This document shows, piece by piece, positions 25,719-35,583 of a stretch of 64,000 bases of DNA. Location of the stretch: the NCBI RefSeq assembly GCF_000374445.1, contig NZ_KB894423.1:35976-99975 (forward strand), read 5' to 3'. Position numbers and translations under genes: made by a program. The notes under the pieces were generated by a model that was not told the origin of the DNA, ran no database searches, and saw only the letters and a list, made by a program, of their open reading frames with translations. Every line of letters begins with the position of its first letter. The first letter of the stretch is position 1. Source of the DNA: Actinokineospora enzanensis DSM 44649. Its GTDB lineage: Bacteria > Actinomycetota > Actinomycetes > Mycobacteriales > Pseudonocardiaceae.

Positions 25719-27200
25719 TCACCCCTCGCCGCTCTCTCCCTTCCAGCGCGCATAGCGGCCCGCCCGGTCGACCGCGCGGATCCGGGTCTCGGTCGCCGCC
25801 CTGGCCTGCTGGGTGGCCACGATCAGCACCTGGTCGCCCTCCTGCAGCCGGGTGGTGGCCACCGGGGTGAACCCGCCGCCCGCCCGCGCGACCAGGCTGA
25901 CCGTGGCGCCCGGCGGCAGCCGCAGCTCGGACAGGTAGACGCCGTGCAGCTTGGAACCCTTGGGAATGCTGATCTGGAGCAGCTCGGCGTCCAGCTCGTC
26001 CAGCGTGGCCGCGTCCACCTCGACCTCCTTGGCCTGCACGCCGCTGCTCAGGCCGAGCACCCTGGCCAGCGCACCCAGGGTGGCGCCCTGCACCAGGGTC
26101 AGCACGATCACCAGCACGAACACCGCGTCCACCAGCCGCTGCGCGCCGGGCACGCCCTCGGACAGCGGGATCATCGCCAGCACGATGGGCACGGCGCCGC
26201 GCAATCCCGCCCAGGACAGGAAGACCTGTTCCCGCCACGGTATGCGAAACGGCAGCACGGACAGCACGACCGACAGCGGCCGGGCGACCAGGGTGAGCAC
26301 GGCACCCGCGACCAGGCCGGGCACCAGCGCGTCGAGCAGCCGGGACGGCGAGGCGAACAGTCCCAAGAGGACGAACAGGCCGATCTGGGCGAGCCAGCCG
26401 AGCCCCTCGGCGAACGAGACGGTGTCGGCCCGGTGCGGCAGCCGGGAGTTGCCCAGTACGAGCGCGGCCAGGTAGGTGGCCAGGAGTCCGGAGGCGTGCA
26501 CGCCTTGCCCGCACGCGAACGCGAGCACACACACGGCGACTGTCGCCAGCGGGTAGAGACCGGTGGACGGAAGTGCCGCACGCCGCAACGCGTGTGTGCC
26601 CAACCAACCCAGTACCAAGCCGATCGCCGCGCCCGCGACGAGCTCGTAGGCGGCGGTCAGTGGGAGCGTCCAGTGGATCTCGTCGCCGGAGGCCAGCACC
26701 ACGACCGCGATGTAGCTGGGCGCGTCGTTGAGGCCGCTCTCCAGCTCCAGCGAGCCGACCAGCCGCCTGCTCACCGACAGGCTGCGCAGCACGCTGAACA
26801 CGGCGGCGGCGTCGGTGGAGGCGAGCACCGCGCCCCACAGCAGCGCGTACCGCCAATCGAAGCCCAGCGTCCAGTGCAGGGCCGCGCCGGTCACCCCGAT
26901 GGTGATCACAACGGCCACAGTGGACAGTACGATCCCGGGCAGCAGCGCGGGCTTGACCTCGCTCCAGCGCGTGGTCAGCCCGCCCTCGGTGAGGATGAGC
27001 ACCAGCGCGGCCAGGCCGAGCGACTGGGTCAGCTCGGCGTCGGCGAACTGGATGCCCAGCCCCGCCTCGCCGATGAGCAGCCCGATCCCCAGGTACAGCA
27101 GCAGCGACGGCAGCCCGAGCCGAACCGACACGCGTACCGCGAGAACGGCGGCCAACAGCACCGCGGCCCCGATTCCCAGCGCGATGGTCAGTTCGTGCAC
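25719..27200 (-). CDS. Potassium/proton antiporter, CPA1 family (NhaP2/CvrA type)
   Basis: A 493-residue membrane antiporter with about 12-13 helices over residues 1-390 and a cytosolic TrkA-C (RCK-C) domain at about 405-480 (EVEVDAATLDELDAELLQISIP, then GDQVLIVATQQ). Family signatures include the discontinuous-helix region ASTDAAAVFSVL and ELESGLNDAPSYIAVV with the transport acidic residues. Such proteins exchange K+ or Na+ for H+ and help with pH and cation balance. The GTG at 27200 follows GGGAGG; a longer start would add a non-conserved basic leader. Confidence 0.92.
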   Translation of the reverse strand: MHELTIALGIGAAVLLAAVLAVRVSVRLGLPSLLLYLGIGLLIGEAGLGIQFADAELTQSLGLAALVLILTEGGLTTRWSEVKPALLPGIVLSTVAVVITIGVTGAALHWTLGFDWRYALLWGAVLASTDAAAVFSVLRSLSVSRRLVGSLELESGLNDAPSYIAVVVLASGDEIHWTLPLTAAYELVAGAAIGLVLGWLGTHALRRAALPSTGLYPLATVAVCVLAFACGQGVHASGLLATYLAALVLGNSRLPHRADTVSFAEGLGWLAQIGLFVLLGLFASPSRLLDALVPGLVAGAVLTLVARPLSVVLSVLPFRIPWREQVFLSWAGLRGAVPIVLAMIPLSEGVPGAQRLVDAVFVLVIVLTLVQGATLGALARVLGLSSGVQAKEVEVDAATLDELDAELLQISIPKGSKLHGVYLSELRLPPGATVSLVARAGGGFTPVATTRLQEGDQVLIVATQQARAATETRIRAVDRAGRYARWKGESGEG

Positions 27201-27315
27201 GCCACCTCCCGGCCCTCGCGATCCCGGCCCGCGCGCCCGGATCGCGAACATTGTCCCTTGCCGACCTCGCCGCCCCGCGACCGGCGGGTCGTCGGCGCGG
27301 AAGATGAGGCTGGTA

Positions 27316-27597
27316 TCACGAACCCGCGTCGAGCAGCCGGTCCAGTGTGTCCGCCGCGTTCGGCGGAGCGGGCGCCAGCTCGACGACCTTGTCCCGGCCG
27401 CGCTCGCCGGTCACGATCACCACGTCCCGCCCGCGCACCCCGAACGCCGCCGCCAGTGCCCGCCGCACAGCCTCGTTCGCCTTGCCTTCCACCGCAGGGG
27501 CGGCCACCGCGACCACGAGCGCGCCGTCGGACCACCGCCCGCCGACGGCCGCGCGGCGGGCACCGGGTCTGACCCGCACCCCGAACCGGAAGCCCAT
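27316..27597 (-). CDS. DUF167 (YggU-type) small protein
   Basis: A 93-residue protein with the DUF167 pattern: [54 protein letters not shown]. The family has known structures but no established function. The ATG is preceded by AAAGGA at a somewhat long distance. It may be co-transcribed with the antiporter 115 bases downstream. Confidence 0.9.
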   Translation of the reverse strand: MGFRFGVRVRPGARRAAVGGRWSDGALVVAVAAPAVEGKANEAVRRALAAAFGVRGRDVVIVTGERGRDKVVELAPAPPNAADTLDRLLDAGS

Positions 27598-28050
27598 CGC
27601 ACCGCCGTCCTTTGTAGACAGATCAGGTCCGCCAGGGACCACCCTATGCCCGGACGGCGGCCGGGTCCGGGATCCGCGACCGCCCGTCGCAAACGGGCGC
27701 CCGACCACGCGCACCCGACACGGGCGACCGGACGCCGGAACCAGGCGTCCGGCCCGGAACGAAGGTCCGGGAGAACCACGCCCGGTCGCGTGGTCGCGGG
27801 CCGATCGGCCGACCGGGCCGCCACCCCGGCGGAGCAATCGGCTCTACCCGATCAGACCCGCTGCTACACCCGAACGGCGCAAGGAACGCTACTGCATCAC
27901 CCGTAAGCACCCGTCCGTTCGCCACGGAAAGTTGCGCTACGCAATTGCACGATCACCGGTCTACCATGGACCGATCACCACCCGCGCCCGCCGGACCACC
28001 CCCAGCGAAGGAGGTGTCTGCCCCGCCCGACCAGGGCGCCGGGCAGCCAC
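27598..28050. other. Divergent intergenic region (about 450 bp)
   Basis: Lies between the leftward DUF167 gene and the rightward GT-C-like gene. I see no convincing gene. Near the right end are the palindrome TTGCG-CTA-CGCAA (27932-27944), a TACCAT box (27962-27967) and an AAGGAGG (28008-28014) that is 36 bases before the ATG at 28051, too far to serve it directly. Confidence 0.5.
27932..27944. promoter_or_regulatory. Short palindrome upstream of the GT-C-like gene
   Basis: TTGCG, CTA, CGCAA forms a perfect 5-bp inverted repeat, directly followed by a second small palindrome GCAATTGC (27941-27948). It lies about 100 bases before the GT-C-like start codon and may be an operator. Confidence 0.35.
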
Positions 28051-29874
28051 ATGACCGCACACCGTTGCCGCGTGGAAACCCCTGATCACTTACCCCTCGA
28101 CCGGTCCGCCTGGCGCCGGGTGATCGACGCCCGCGCGCTCGACCGGGACATCCTGGCGGCCTTCGCGCTGGCCGCGCTCGCCGCCGTCACCGCCGTGCTG
28201 CGGCTCGGCGCGCTGGACGCGCCCGCGCAGCCCGGCGAGGGCCGGGGCGTGTCGCAGATCTTCGCCGTGGACACGTTGACCACCCTGCTGGACACCACCT
28301 CCGCGCCGCTGGCCTGGCTCCAGATCGGCGGCTACACCGCGGCCACCGACGCGTTCGCCCGGCACGTGTCCGCGCTCGCCGCCGCGCGCGAGGCGATGGT
28401 GATCGCCGCCGCGCTCACCGCGGTGCTGCTGTGGGTGCTGGCGCTGCGGATCGGGCTGAGCCGGGTCACCGCGGCGGTGGCGGTGGTGATCGCGGCGGTG
28501 GCGCCGATGGCGGTGGGGCTCCAGTCGGGCGTGCGGGCGGAGAACGTGGCGGTGCCGTGGCTGCTGCTCGGCCTCGCTCTGCTGTGGACACCGCGCAGGC
28601 ACCGCAGGCTGGCGCCGGACCTGTGGGCGACCGCGTTCCTGGTGATCGCGGTGATCACCGCGCCGGTGGCGATCATCCCGGTCGGCACGGCCGCGTGGCT
28701 GGTGTGGCGGCGGCAGCGGCGCAGGCTGTCGCTGATGCTCGCCTGCCTGTTCGGCCTGGGCACCGGTATCGGCCTCGGGGCGTCCGCGGCACTGGCCGGG
28801 CTGCGGATGGCCGCGGAGGGCCCGTCCGCGCTGACCTGGCCTGCCGAGGACCCGGTGTTCGCGACCGCCGCCGTGGTCGCCGCGATAGCCGCGTTGCACT
28901 CCTACCGGCTGCGGCCCCTCGCCGCGGGCGTGCTCGGGCTGGCGGCGGTCGCCGCGATCCCGGGTGGACCGGGGACGTCCGCGCTCACCATCGCGGTGGC
29001 ACCCGCGGCGTTGGTGATCGCGGGGACCGTGGAACGCGCGGTGCGGCACGGGACCGCACGCGCCACATTCCTGGGGCGGCACCCATTACGCGTGCCCGCG
29101 ATCGGGCTGGCGGTCGCGGTGGTCCTGACGGCCGGACCGAACTGGGCGAACGGCCTCCACACCGTACTGACCGCCCACCCCGACCCCGCCCCGGTGCTGG
29201 GCGCGACCCGGTGGTTACGCGAGAACCTGCCCGACGCACAGCTCGTGACCGACAGCGTCACCTGGGCGGACCTGGTCCGCGGCGGCCGACCGGCCCGGAC
29301 CACCATCCGCGCCGCCGACTGCGTCGACGACACCTGCGCCACCGGCTCCTGGCTCCTGTTCACCACCAACCTGCGCGCGAGCCTCCCCCACCGCCCCGCC
29401 CTCGCGGACGCCGCCCCGCGCGGCGAGACCGTCGCGGTGTTCGGCGCGGGCGGCGACCGGGTCGAGATCCACCGCCCGGCCATCGACGGACCAGGCGGCC
29501 TCGACGAACAGCTGGCCCGCACCCGGCTCGGCGGCGAGATCGCCGCCGACCCCCGGGTCTCTGCCCAGGCCGACGCCGACACCGCCCTGCGCGCGGGCCG
29601 CGCCGACCCCCGCGTGCTGACCATGCTGTCCGCCCTCGCCGCCACCCGCCCGGTACGTCTCGCCGCCCTGCCCCCGGTCCCCGGCGAGGACGACGCGGGC
29701 CAGCCCCGCCGCCAGATGCTCATCACCGCCGCCGACGAGCCCGCCGAGCAGCTGGCCCACTTCTTCACCAGCCAACCCGGCGTCTACCGCCCGGAATCCG
29801 TACATACGGCGGCAGGAGCCGTACTGGTTCGCTACCCGGCAGGCGCCCCCGCGGGCCTGCTCCCCACGCCGTGA
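28051..29874 (+). CDS. Multi-pass membrane protein, GT-C / GT39-like glycosyltransferase
   Basis: A 607-residue protein with about nine helices in residues 30-370 and a large extracellular C-terminal region. The first loop after helix 1 (RLGALDAPAQPGEGRGVSQI) and the TSAPLAWLQIGGYTAATDAF block mirror the GT39/ArnT pattern of acidic catalytic residue then PLxWLQ, suggesting a polyprenyl-phosphate-sugar-dependent glycosyltransferase. The usual DE pair of that loop is not clear, so activity is uncertain. Two cysteines (RAADCVDDTCATGS) could form an extracellular disulfide. The ATG is chosen although the best AAGGAGG is 36 bases away. A tiny membrane protein gene follows. Confidence 0.6.
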   Translation: MTAHRCRVETPDHLPLDRSAWRRVIDARALDRDILAAFALAALAAVTAVLRLGALDAPAQPGEGRGVSQIFAVDTLTTLLDTTSAPLAWLQIGGYTAATDAFARHVSALAAAREAMVIAAALTAVLLWVLALRIGLSRVTAAVAVVIAAVAPMAVGLQSGVRAENVAVPWLLLGLALLWTPRRHRRLAPDLWATAFLVIAVITAPVAIIPVGTAAWLVWRRQRRRLSLMLACLFGLGTGIGLGASAALAGLRMAAEGPSALTWPAEDPVFATAAVVAAIAALHSYRLRPLAAGVLGLAAVAAIPGGPGTSALTIAVAPAALVIAGTVERAVRHGTARATFLGRHPLRVPAIGLAVAVVLTAGPNWANGLHTVLTAHPDPAPVLGATRWLRENLPDAQLVTDSVTWADLVRGGRPARTTIRAADCVDDTCATGSWLLFTTNLRASLPHRPALADAAPRGETVAVFGAGGDRVEIHRPAIDGPGGLDEQLARTRLGGEIAADPRVSAQADADTALRAGRADPRVLTMLSALAATRPVRLAALPPVPGEDDAGQPRRQMLITAADEPAEQLAHFFTSQPGVYRPESVHTAAGAVLVRYPAGAPAGLLPTP

Positions 29875-29921
29875 CAGACCCGCACCGACCGAAGCCGACA
29901 GCCACCGAAAAGGACCCCACA

Positions 29922-30155
29922 ATGCGCTTCCTCGGCCGCACCTGCGCGACCGTGGCCACCCTCGCCCTGCTGAGCGCGACCCCTGCGGTCGCGCAGCCCG
30001 ACCGGGGCACGGCCCGACGGGGTCACGACACAGTCTCGGCCGTGGCGGCGGACGGCACCAGCCTGGCCTCCCCCACGCTCTGGCCCACCACGGTCGTGAT
30101 CCTGGCCCTGGTGATCTGGCTGGTCCGCCGCCCGCACTCGCACCGCGACGACTGA
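29922..30155 (+). CDS. Small exported protein with C-terminal membrane anchor
   Basis: A 77-residue protein with a signal peptide (MRFLGRTCATVATLALLSA, cleavage likely after TPAVA), a short extracellular stretch and a C-terminal helix WPTTVVILALVIWLV followed by RRPHSHRDD. The basic tail after the helix implies a C-in single anchor. ATG with AAAAGGA upstream, 47 bases after the GT-C-like gene, so probably co-transcribed. I do not recognise the family. Confidence 0.6.
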   Translation: MRFLGRTCATVATLALLSATPAVAQPDRGTARRGHDTVSAVAADGTSLASPTLWPTTVVILALVIWLVRRPHSHRDD

Positions 30156-30407
30156 GCCGACAGCCGGATCGACGGCGACGACGGGACTCGGGCACCGCAC
30201 CGGCAGGACGAGATGCGGCGCTCGGACGGTGCCGCCGCCGAGTTCGCGGTCGACACCGTCCAGCGCCACCCGAAGGACGCCTTCCCCACCGGGGCGGTCG
30301 TCGACCGGCCCCGGCGCGGTCCTCCGGTTGATCACCCGTGGCGGCCGGTCCGACCACCACCGGAGGTCCTGCGCACAAGATCCTCTATGCGGCACTGCCG
30401 CGCGCGC

Positions 30408-32060
30408 TCAGCCTGCGGCGGCCAGGAACCTCCCGGTCACCGCGACCGCGGCCGAGGACGCCCCGCCGTCCTCCACCAAGATCGCGAACGCGACGTCCCC
30501 ACGGTAGCCCGCGAACCAGCCGTGGGCTTGGCTGCCGTCCCCGAACTGGGCCGTGCCGGTCTTGCCCGCGACCGGCCCGTAGCCTGCCAGCGCCCGGCCG
30601 GTGCCCGCCGTGACCACCTCGCGCATCATCGATCGCAACGCGGACACCGTACCCGCCGACGGCCCCCGATAACCGGACTTGACCACCGTGGGTTTGGTCG
30701 GGAACAGCTGCGGGGTGACCGGCGCGCCCTTGTCGACCGTGGCCGCCATCAGCGCGAGACCGAACGGGCTGGCCTGCACCGTGCCCTGGCCGATGCTGTT
30801 CTCCACCTGTTCCGGCCCGCTCTGCGCGGGCCGCACGTGGCCGGTCTGCGTGCTCAGGCCGGGGATCTCGAAGTCGGCGGCGAGCCCGAACTGGGCGGCC
30901 GCGTCCGGCAGCGAGTTGGCGGGCAGACCGGCGGCCAGCGCGGCGAACGTGGTGTTGCAGGACTCGGCGAACGCCTTGTGCAACGGAACCGTGCCGAGGT
31001 CGAAGTTTCCCGCGTTGTGCACCGCGCGGGTGCTGATCACCGCCGAGGCCGGGCAGTTCAACGGGGTGTTCGCGGTCGCCTTGCCCGCGGCCATCGCCGC
31101 CGTGGCGGTGGCCACCTTGAACGTGGACCCGGGCGGGAACAGCCCGTTGAGCGCCTTGGGCGCGCCGCCCGCGGCCGAGTTCTGCGCGACCGCGAGGATG
31201 CCGCCGGTGGGGGCGTCGATGGCCACCAGGTAGGCGGGCTTGTCCACCGAGTCCACGGCGGCCTGCGCGGCCGACTGCGACCGCACGCTCAGCGTCGTCT
31301 TGACCGGGTCCGTGGCGACGACGGTCTCGCCGAACAGGTTCTCCAGCTCCTTGCCCGCCGCGTCGCGCCGCACGATCCGCGCGCCGCCGCCGCTGCCCGC
31401 GCCGCCACCCGCGGCCGAGCGCAGCGCCGTGGTCAGCAGCGGGGCGAACGCCGGGTCGACCGGCTGGGCCGTGGCGCCCTGCCAGCCGAGCACCGGCTTG
31501 CCGTCCCGGTCGACCAGGGCGGGCGCCCGGTCCGGCGGCGCGACGAACGCCAACCGATCACCGGCCGCCAGGTCCGGGTGCACGAGCGTCGGCGCCCAGT
31601 GCACCAGCCACCGGTCGCCGCTCCTGGCCATGGCGAACCCGCTGCCGTACTGCCACACCCGGGTGTCGAACGACCACGCCACCTCGAACTGGACGTCGAC
31701 CTGCCCGGAAGCGGTGTCCGGCGGCAGCGCCGTGGCGGTGGTCTTGATCGAGGTCGGGTGCAGGTCCTGCACGACCTGGGACAGCTGCGCCCGCGCCGCG
31801 TTCGGGTCGTCGGTGAGCGCGGCCGCGTTCTCGAACCGCTGCGCGGCGAAGTAGTCCAGGAACTTCTCGGCGACCTTGCCCGGGTGCTCCACCGGCGCCG
31901 CGGACGTGGTCGTCGCGACGGTATCCGGCTTGTTCTCGCTCACCGGTTTCGCGGCAGGCGTGTCCTTCCCGGGTAACAACACGAAGAATGCCAACGCGAC
32001 GATGATCACAACCGCTCCGCCGCCGATGGCGAGAATCCACCGTTTACGCGTGCTCGACAC
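30408..32060 (-). CDS. Penicillin-binding protein with MecA-N (NTF2-like) domain
   Basis: A 550-residue class B-type transpeptidase. One N-terminal membrane helix (about 8-30) is followed by an NTF2-like MecA-N domain (60-160), a PBP dimerisation-type region and the transpeptidase: SxxK at 312-315 (PPGSTFKV), SxN as SCN at 366-368, and KTG at 499-501 (AGKTGTAQ). This architecture matches the PbpLipo/MecA-like proteins of mycobacteria, which make 4-3 peptidoglycan cross-links. The stop is 252 bases from the end of the small exported protein gene, with the two genes convergent. It lies downstream of ileS but is isolated by a hairpin terminator. Confidence 0.92.
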   Translation of the reverse strand: MSSTRKRWILAIGGGAVVIIVALAFFVLLPGKDTPAAKPVSENKPDTVATTTSAAPVEHPGKVAEKFLDYFAAQRFENAAALTDDPNAARAQLSQVVQDLHPTSIKTTATALPPDTASGQVDVQFEVAWSFDTRVWQYGSGFAMARSGDRWLVHWAPTLVHPDLAAGDRLAFVAPPDRAPALVDRDGKPVLGWQGATAQPVDPAFAPLLTTALRSAAGGGAGSGGGARIVRRDAAGKELENLFGETVVATDPVKTTLSVRSQSAAQAAVDSVDKPAYLVAIDAPTGGILAVAQNSAAGGAPKALNGLFPPGSTFKVATATAAMAAGKATANTPLNCPASAVISTRAVHNAGNFDLGTVPLHKAFAESCNTTFAALAAGLPANSLPDAAAQFGLAADFEIPGLSTQTGHVRPAQSGPEQVENSIGQGTVQASPFGLALMAATVDKGAPVTPQLFPTKPTVVKSGYRGPSAGTVSALRSMMREVVTAGTGRALAGYGPVAGKTGTAQFGDGSQAHGWFAGYRGDVAFAILVEDGGASSAAVAVTGRFLAAAG

Positions 32061-32148
32061 GCCTTACCCCCAGTTTCCCCAGCCCACGCGCGTGCGCGCG
32101 TGGGGATGACGCACCAGAAATGATGGCTCGCCGGGGGACACGATGCCA

Positions 32149-32191
32149 GCCGCGGCTTTTCCCAACCAGGTCGATCGGGAAAAGCCGCGGC
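32149..32191. terminator. Hairpin terminator after ileS, 15-bp stem
   Basis: Perfect inverted repeat GCCGCGGCTTTTCCC (32149-32163) and GGGAAAAGCCGCGGC (32177-32191) with a 13-base loop. It is 24 bases beyond the ileS stop codon and upstream of the penicillin-binding protein gene. Confidence 0.8.
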
Positions 32192-32214
32192 CGCGTCACC
32201 GCACTGTTACGCCA

Positions 32215-35200
32215 CTACGCCTTTCGGACGCGCACACGCACGGCCGAGCCGTCGCCGACGGTGCCCGCGGCCCCGTCCGGCACTGCCGCGAACTCCACCG
32301 CGTCCGTAAGAGTCTCGGCCCTCAAGTAAGCCTCGTACTCCCGCACGGCGGCCTCGACCTCGGGCGCGTCGGACGTATCGACTGTCAACACGATCCGGTC
32401 CGACACCTCAAGCCCGGCGTCCCGCCGCGCCTGCTGCACCAGCCGCACCAGGTCCCGGACCACGCCCTCGGCCGCCAGCTCCGGGGTGACCTCGGTGTCC
32501 AGCACGACCAGCCCGGAGCTGCCCGGCAGCTCGCCGGTGGCGCCCCGGTCGGTGGCCACCAGCCTGCGCTCGTACTCGCCGTCGAGCAGCTCGATGCCCG
32601 CCGCCACGATCGCGCCGGTCTCGGTGGTCGACCACTCGCCCGCCTTCACCGACCGGATCACCTTCTGCACATCCGGCCCCAGCCGCGGCCCGCACGCGCG
32701 CGCGTTGACCACCAGCTCGAAGTGCCCGTGCGCGGCCACATCGGTGGTCAGCTCGACCGCCTTGACGTTGACCTCGTCCCGGATCTGGTCGGCGAACGGC
32801 TCCAGCGCCGCCGCGTCCGCGGCCGCCACCAGCAGCCGCGCCAACGGCAACCGCACCCGCAGCTTGTTCGCCTTGCGCAGCGCCAACGCCGCCGAACACA
32901 CCTGCCGCACCCGGTCCATACCGGCCACGAGCGCGTCGTCCGCGGGCAGGTCGTCCGCGGCGGGCCAGTCGGTCAGGTGCACCGAACGGCCGCCGGTCAG
33001 ACCCCGCCACACCACCTCCGCGGTGAGCGGCAGCAGCGGCGCGGTCAACCGGGACACGATCTCCAGCACGGTGTGCAGGGTGTCGATCGCGTCGGTGTCG
33101 CCGGACCAGAACCGGTCGCGCGAACGCCGCACGTACCAGTTGGTCAGCACCTCCAGGTACTCGCGCACCGACTGACACGCCCCGGAGATGTCGTAGACGT
33201 CCAGCGCCGCGGTCACCGACTCCACCAACTGCCGGGTCTTCGCCAGCGCGTACCGGTCGAGCACGTGCGGCGAGTCCGTGCGCCAGGTGCCTTCCTTGCC
33301 CTCGGCGTTGGCGTAGAGGGCGAGGAAGTAGTACGAGTTCCACAGCGGCAGCACGGCCTGGCGCACCGCGTCCCGGATCCCGCGCTCGGTGACCACCAGG
33401 TCGCCGCCGCGCAGGATCGGGCTGGCCATCAGGAACCAGCGCATCGCGTCCGAGCCGTCCCGGTCGAACACCTCGTTGACGTCCGGGTAGTTCTTGCGCG
33501 ACTTGGACATCTTCTGCCCGTCGTCGCCCAGCACGATTCCGTGCGCCACGCAGTTGGTGAACGCGGGCCGGTCGAACAACGCCGTCGCCAGCACGTGCAT
33601 GGTGTAGAACCAGCCGCGGGTCTGGCCGTTGTACTCGACGATGAAGTCGCCCGGGTAGTGGTCCTCGAACCACTCGCGGTTCTCGAACGGGTAGTGCACC
33701 TGGGCGAACGACATCGCGCCCGACTCGAACCAGCAGTCCAGCACCTCCGGCACCCGGCGCATGGTGGACTTCCCGGTCGGGTCGTCCGGGTTGGGCCGGG
33801 TCAGCTCGTCGATCGCCGGGCGGTGCAGGTCGGCGGGCCGCGCGCCGAAGTCACGCGCCAACTCGTCCAGCGAGCCGTACACGTCCACCCGCGGGTGGTC
33901 GGGGTCGTCCGACACCCACACCGGGATCGGCGAGCCCCAGAACCGGTTGCGGGAGATGTTCCAGTCGCGGGCGTTCTCCAGCCACTTGCCGAACTGGCCG
34001 TCCTTGATGTGCGTGGGCACCCAGTTGATCTGCTTGTTCAGCTCGACCATCCGGTCCTTGAACTCCGTCACCGCCACGAACCACGACGACAGCGCGCGCT
34101 GGATCAGCGGGTTGTCGCAGCGCCAGCAGTGCGGGTACGGATGGTCGTAGGTCTCGTGCCGCAGCAGCAGACCGGCGTCCTTGAGATCGCGGATGATCTG
34201 CTTGTTGGCGTCGAAGACGTGCTCGCCCTGGTACGGCGGCACCTCCGCGGTGAACCGGCCGTGCGAGTCGACCGGGACGACGACCTCGATCCCGGCCGCG
34301 TCCGTGACGACCTTGTCCTCCTCACCGAAGGCGGGCGCGATGTGCACGACACCGGTGCCGTCCTCGGTGGTCACGTAGTCCGCGGGCAGGACCTGGTGGG
34401 CGTTCTCGCGGCCCGCGAAGAAGTCGAACGGCGGCAGGTACTTCGTGCCGACGAGGTCGGCTCCCTTGTACCGCCCGACAACCGGCACGTCCTCGCCGAG
34501 CTCCCGCGCGTACGCGGCGACCCGCGCCTCGGCCAGCAGGTAGCGCTGACCGCCCGACTCGACCACCACGTAGTCCACGTCCGGGTGCACCGCGGCGGCC
34601 AGGTTGGACGGCAGCGTCCACGGCGTCGTCGTCCACACCAGAGCGCGCACACCGTCGAGGTCCGTACCCGGCGCGGCGAGTCGCAACGCGACGGTCACCG
34701 CCGGGTCCTGCCGGTCCCGGTAGGTGTCGTCCATCTTGGTCTCGGTGTTGGACAGCGGCGTCTCGCACCGCCAGCAGTACCAGAGCACCCGGAAGCCCTC
34801 GTACACCAAACCCTTGTCGTACAAGGACTTGAAGGCCCACATCACCGACTCCATGTAGTCGATGTCGAGGGTCTTGTAGTCGTTGTCGAAGTCCACCCAG
34901 CGCGCCTGCCTGGTCACGTAGGCGCGCCACTGGTCGGTGTAGCGCAGCACCGAGGTGCGGCAGGCGTCGTTGAACTTCTCGATGCCGAAGGTCTCGATGT
35001 CGCTCTTGGACGAGAACCCGAGCTGCTTCTCCGCCTCCACCTCGGCGGGCAGGCCGTGCGTGTCCCAGCCGAACCGGCGCTCCACGTGCCTGCCGCGCAT
35101 GGTCTGGTAGCGCGGCACCAGGTCCTTGACGTAGCCGGTGAGCAGGTGGCCGTAGTGCGGCAGGCCGTTGGCGAACGGCGGGCCGTCGTAGAAGACGAAC

Positions 35201-35355
35201 TCGTTGGCGCCGTTGTCGCCCGCGGGCCGGGCCTCGACCGAGGCCGGGAAAGTGCGGTCGGCCGCCCAGTAGTCCAGGACGGCGGTCTCCAGCTCGGGGA
35301 AGCGCGGCTGGGCGGGCACGGTCGGCTCGCCGGCAAACGCCCTGGGGTATCCCAT
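32215..35355 (-). CDS. ileS: Isoleucyl-tRNA synthetase
   Basis: A 1046-residue class I synthetase. The HIGH-type motif is PHYGHLL at about 66-72, and KMSKS sits near residue 615 ([14 protein letters not shown]). A CP1 editing domain with TTPWTLPSN lies between them. Cysteines of the YCWRCETPL and HCWRCDNPL segments resemble the zinc- or tRNA-binding parts of the longer, eukaryotic-like IleS branch. The ATG at 35355 follows GAGGAG. It is preceded by a T-box leader with an isoleucine specifier codon, so expression should rise with uncharged tRNA-Ile. Confidence 0.97.
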   Translation of the reverse strand: MGYPRAFAGEPTVPAQPRFPELETAVLDYWAADRTFPASVEARPAGDNGANEFVFYDGPPFANGLPHYGHLLTGYVKDLVPRYQTMRGRHVERRFGWDTHGLPAEVEAEKQLGFSSKSDIETFGIEKFNDACRTSVLRYTDQWRAYVTRQARWVDFDNDYKTLDIDYMESVMWAFKSLYDKGLVYEGFRVLWYCWRCETPLSNTETKMDDTYRDRQDPAVTVALRLAAPGTDLDGVRALVWTTTPWTLPSNLAAAVHPDVDYVVVESGGQRYLLAEARVAAYARELGEDVPVVGRYKGADLVGTKYLPPFDFFAGRENAHQVLPADYVTTEDGTGVVHIAPAFGEEDKVVTDAAGIEVVVPVDSHGRFTAEVPPYQGEHVFDANKQIIRDLKDAGLLLRHETYDHPYPHCWRCDNPLIQRALSSWFVAVTEFKDRMVELNKQINWVPTHIKDGQFGKWLENARDWNISRNRFWGSPIPVWVSDDPDHPRVDVYGSLDELARDFGARPADLHRPAIDELTRPNPDDPTGKSTMRRVPEVLDCWFESGAMSFAQVHYPFENREWFEDHYPGDFIVEYNGQTRGWFYTMHVLATALFDRPAFTNCVAHGIVLGDDGQKMSKSRKNYPDVNEVFDRDGSDAMRWFLMASPILRGGDLVVTERGIRDAVRQAVLPLWNSYYFLALYANAEGKEGTWRTDSPHVLDRYALAKTRQLVESVTAALDVYDISGACQSVREYLEVLTNWYVRRSRDRFWSGDTDAIDTLHTVLEIVSRLTAPLLPLTAEVVWRGLTGGRSVHLTDWPAADDLPADDALVAGMDRVRQVCSAALALRKANKLRVRLPLARLLVAAADAAALEPFADQIRDEVNVKAVELTTDVAAHGHFELVVNARACGPRLGPDVQKVIRSVKAGEWSTTETGAIVAAGIELLDGEYERRLVATDRGATGELPGSSGLVVLDTEVTPELAAEGVVRDLVRLVQQARRDAGLEVSDRIVLTVDTSDAPEVEAAVREYEAYLRAETLTDAVEFAAVPDGAAGTVGDGSAVRVRVRKA

Positions 35356-35571
35356 GGGTCGTACTCCTCGTACGGATCGGTCGGACCCACACGGGGACGA
35401 CGCGCGCGGACCTCCGTGCCCTCGCGTGCCGCGGTACCACCCCGCTTGCCGCCGGGAGACCCCGGCGACCACTCGTTCGTCCGGCTGTCACGGGCCGGTC
35501 CCGTCCGGGTCTACTGGGGCTCGCGCCCGTTCTTCCGGAGGCTCCCCGGTGATGGCCGGATCGGTGCCTGT
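35356..35571 (-). ncRNA. T-box leader of ileS (isoleucine specifier)
   Basis: The minus-strand leader holds the invariant T-box bulge sequence GGGTGGTACCGCGG (35441-35428), which pairs with the uncharged tRNA acceptor end. Near the 5' end a short Stem I, TCCGG (35560-35556) with CCGGA (35538-35534), presents ATC (35553-35551), an isoleucine codon. The compact Stem I matches the ultrashort actinobacterial ileS T-boxes that act on translation. No transcription terminator is evident between the T-box and the ribosome-binding site. Confidence 0.88.
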
Positions 35572-35577
35572 CAATCC

Positions 35578-35583
35578 AGTCTA
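35578..35583 (-). promoter_or_regulatory. -10 element of the ileS T-box transcript
   Basis: Minus-strand TAGACT; its TAG is also the stop codon of the upstream ceramidase-family gene. The start of transcription would be near 35571, just before Stem I. Confidence 0.45.

Noticed and set aside
27966-28085. A 39-codon ORF starting at 27966 and overlapping the GT-C-like gene start
   Set aside because: The AAGGAGG lies inside it rather than before it, and it has no recognisable features. It may be chance.
30156-30407. Small minus-strand ORFs between the small exported protein and the penicillin-binding protein genes
   Set aside because: No ribosome-binding site, motif or sensible composition. The 252-base gap between these converging genes shows neither a gene nor a convincing terminator.
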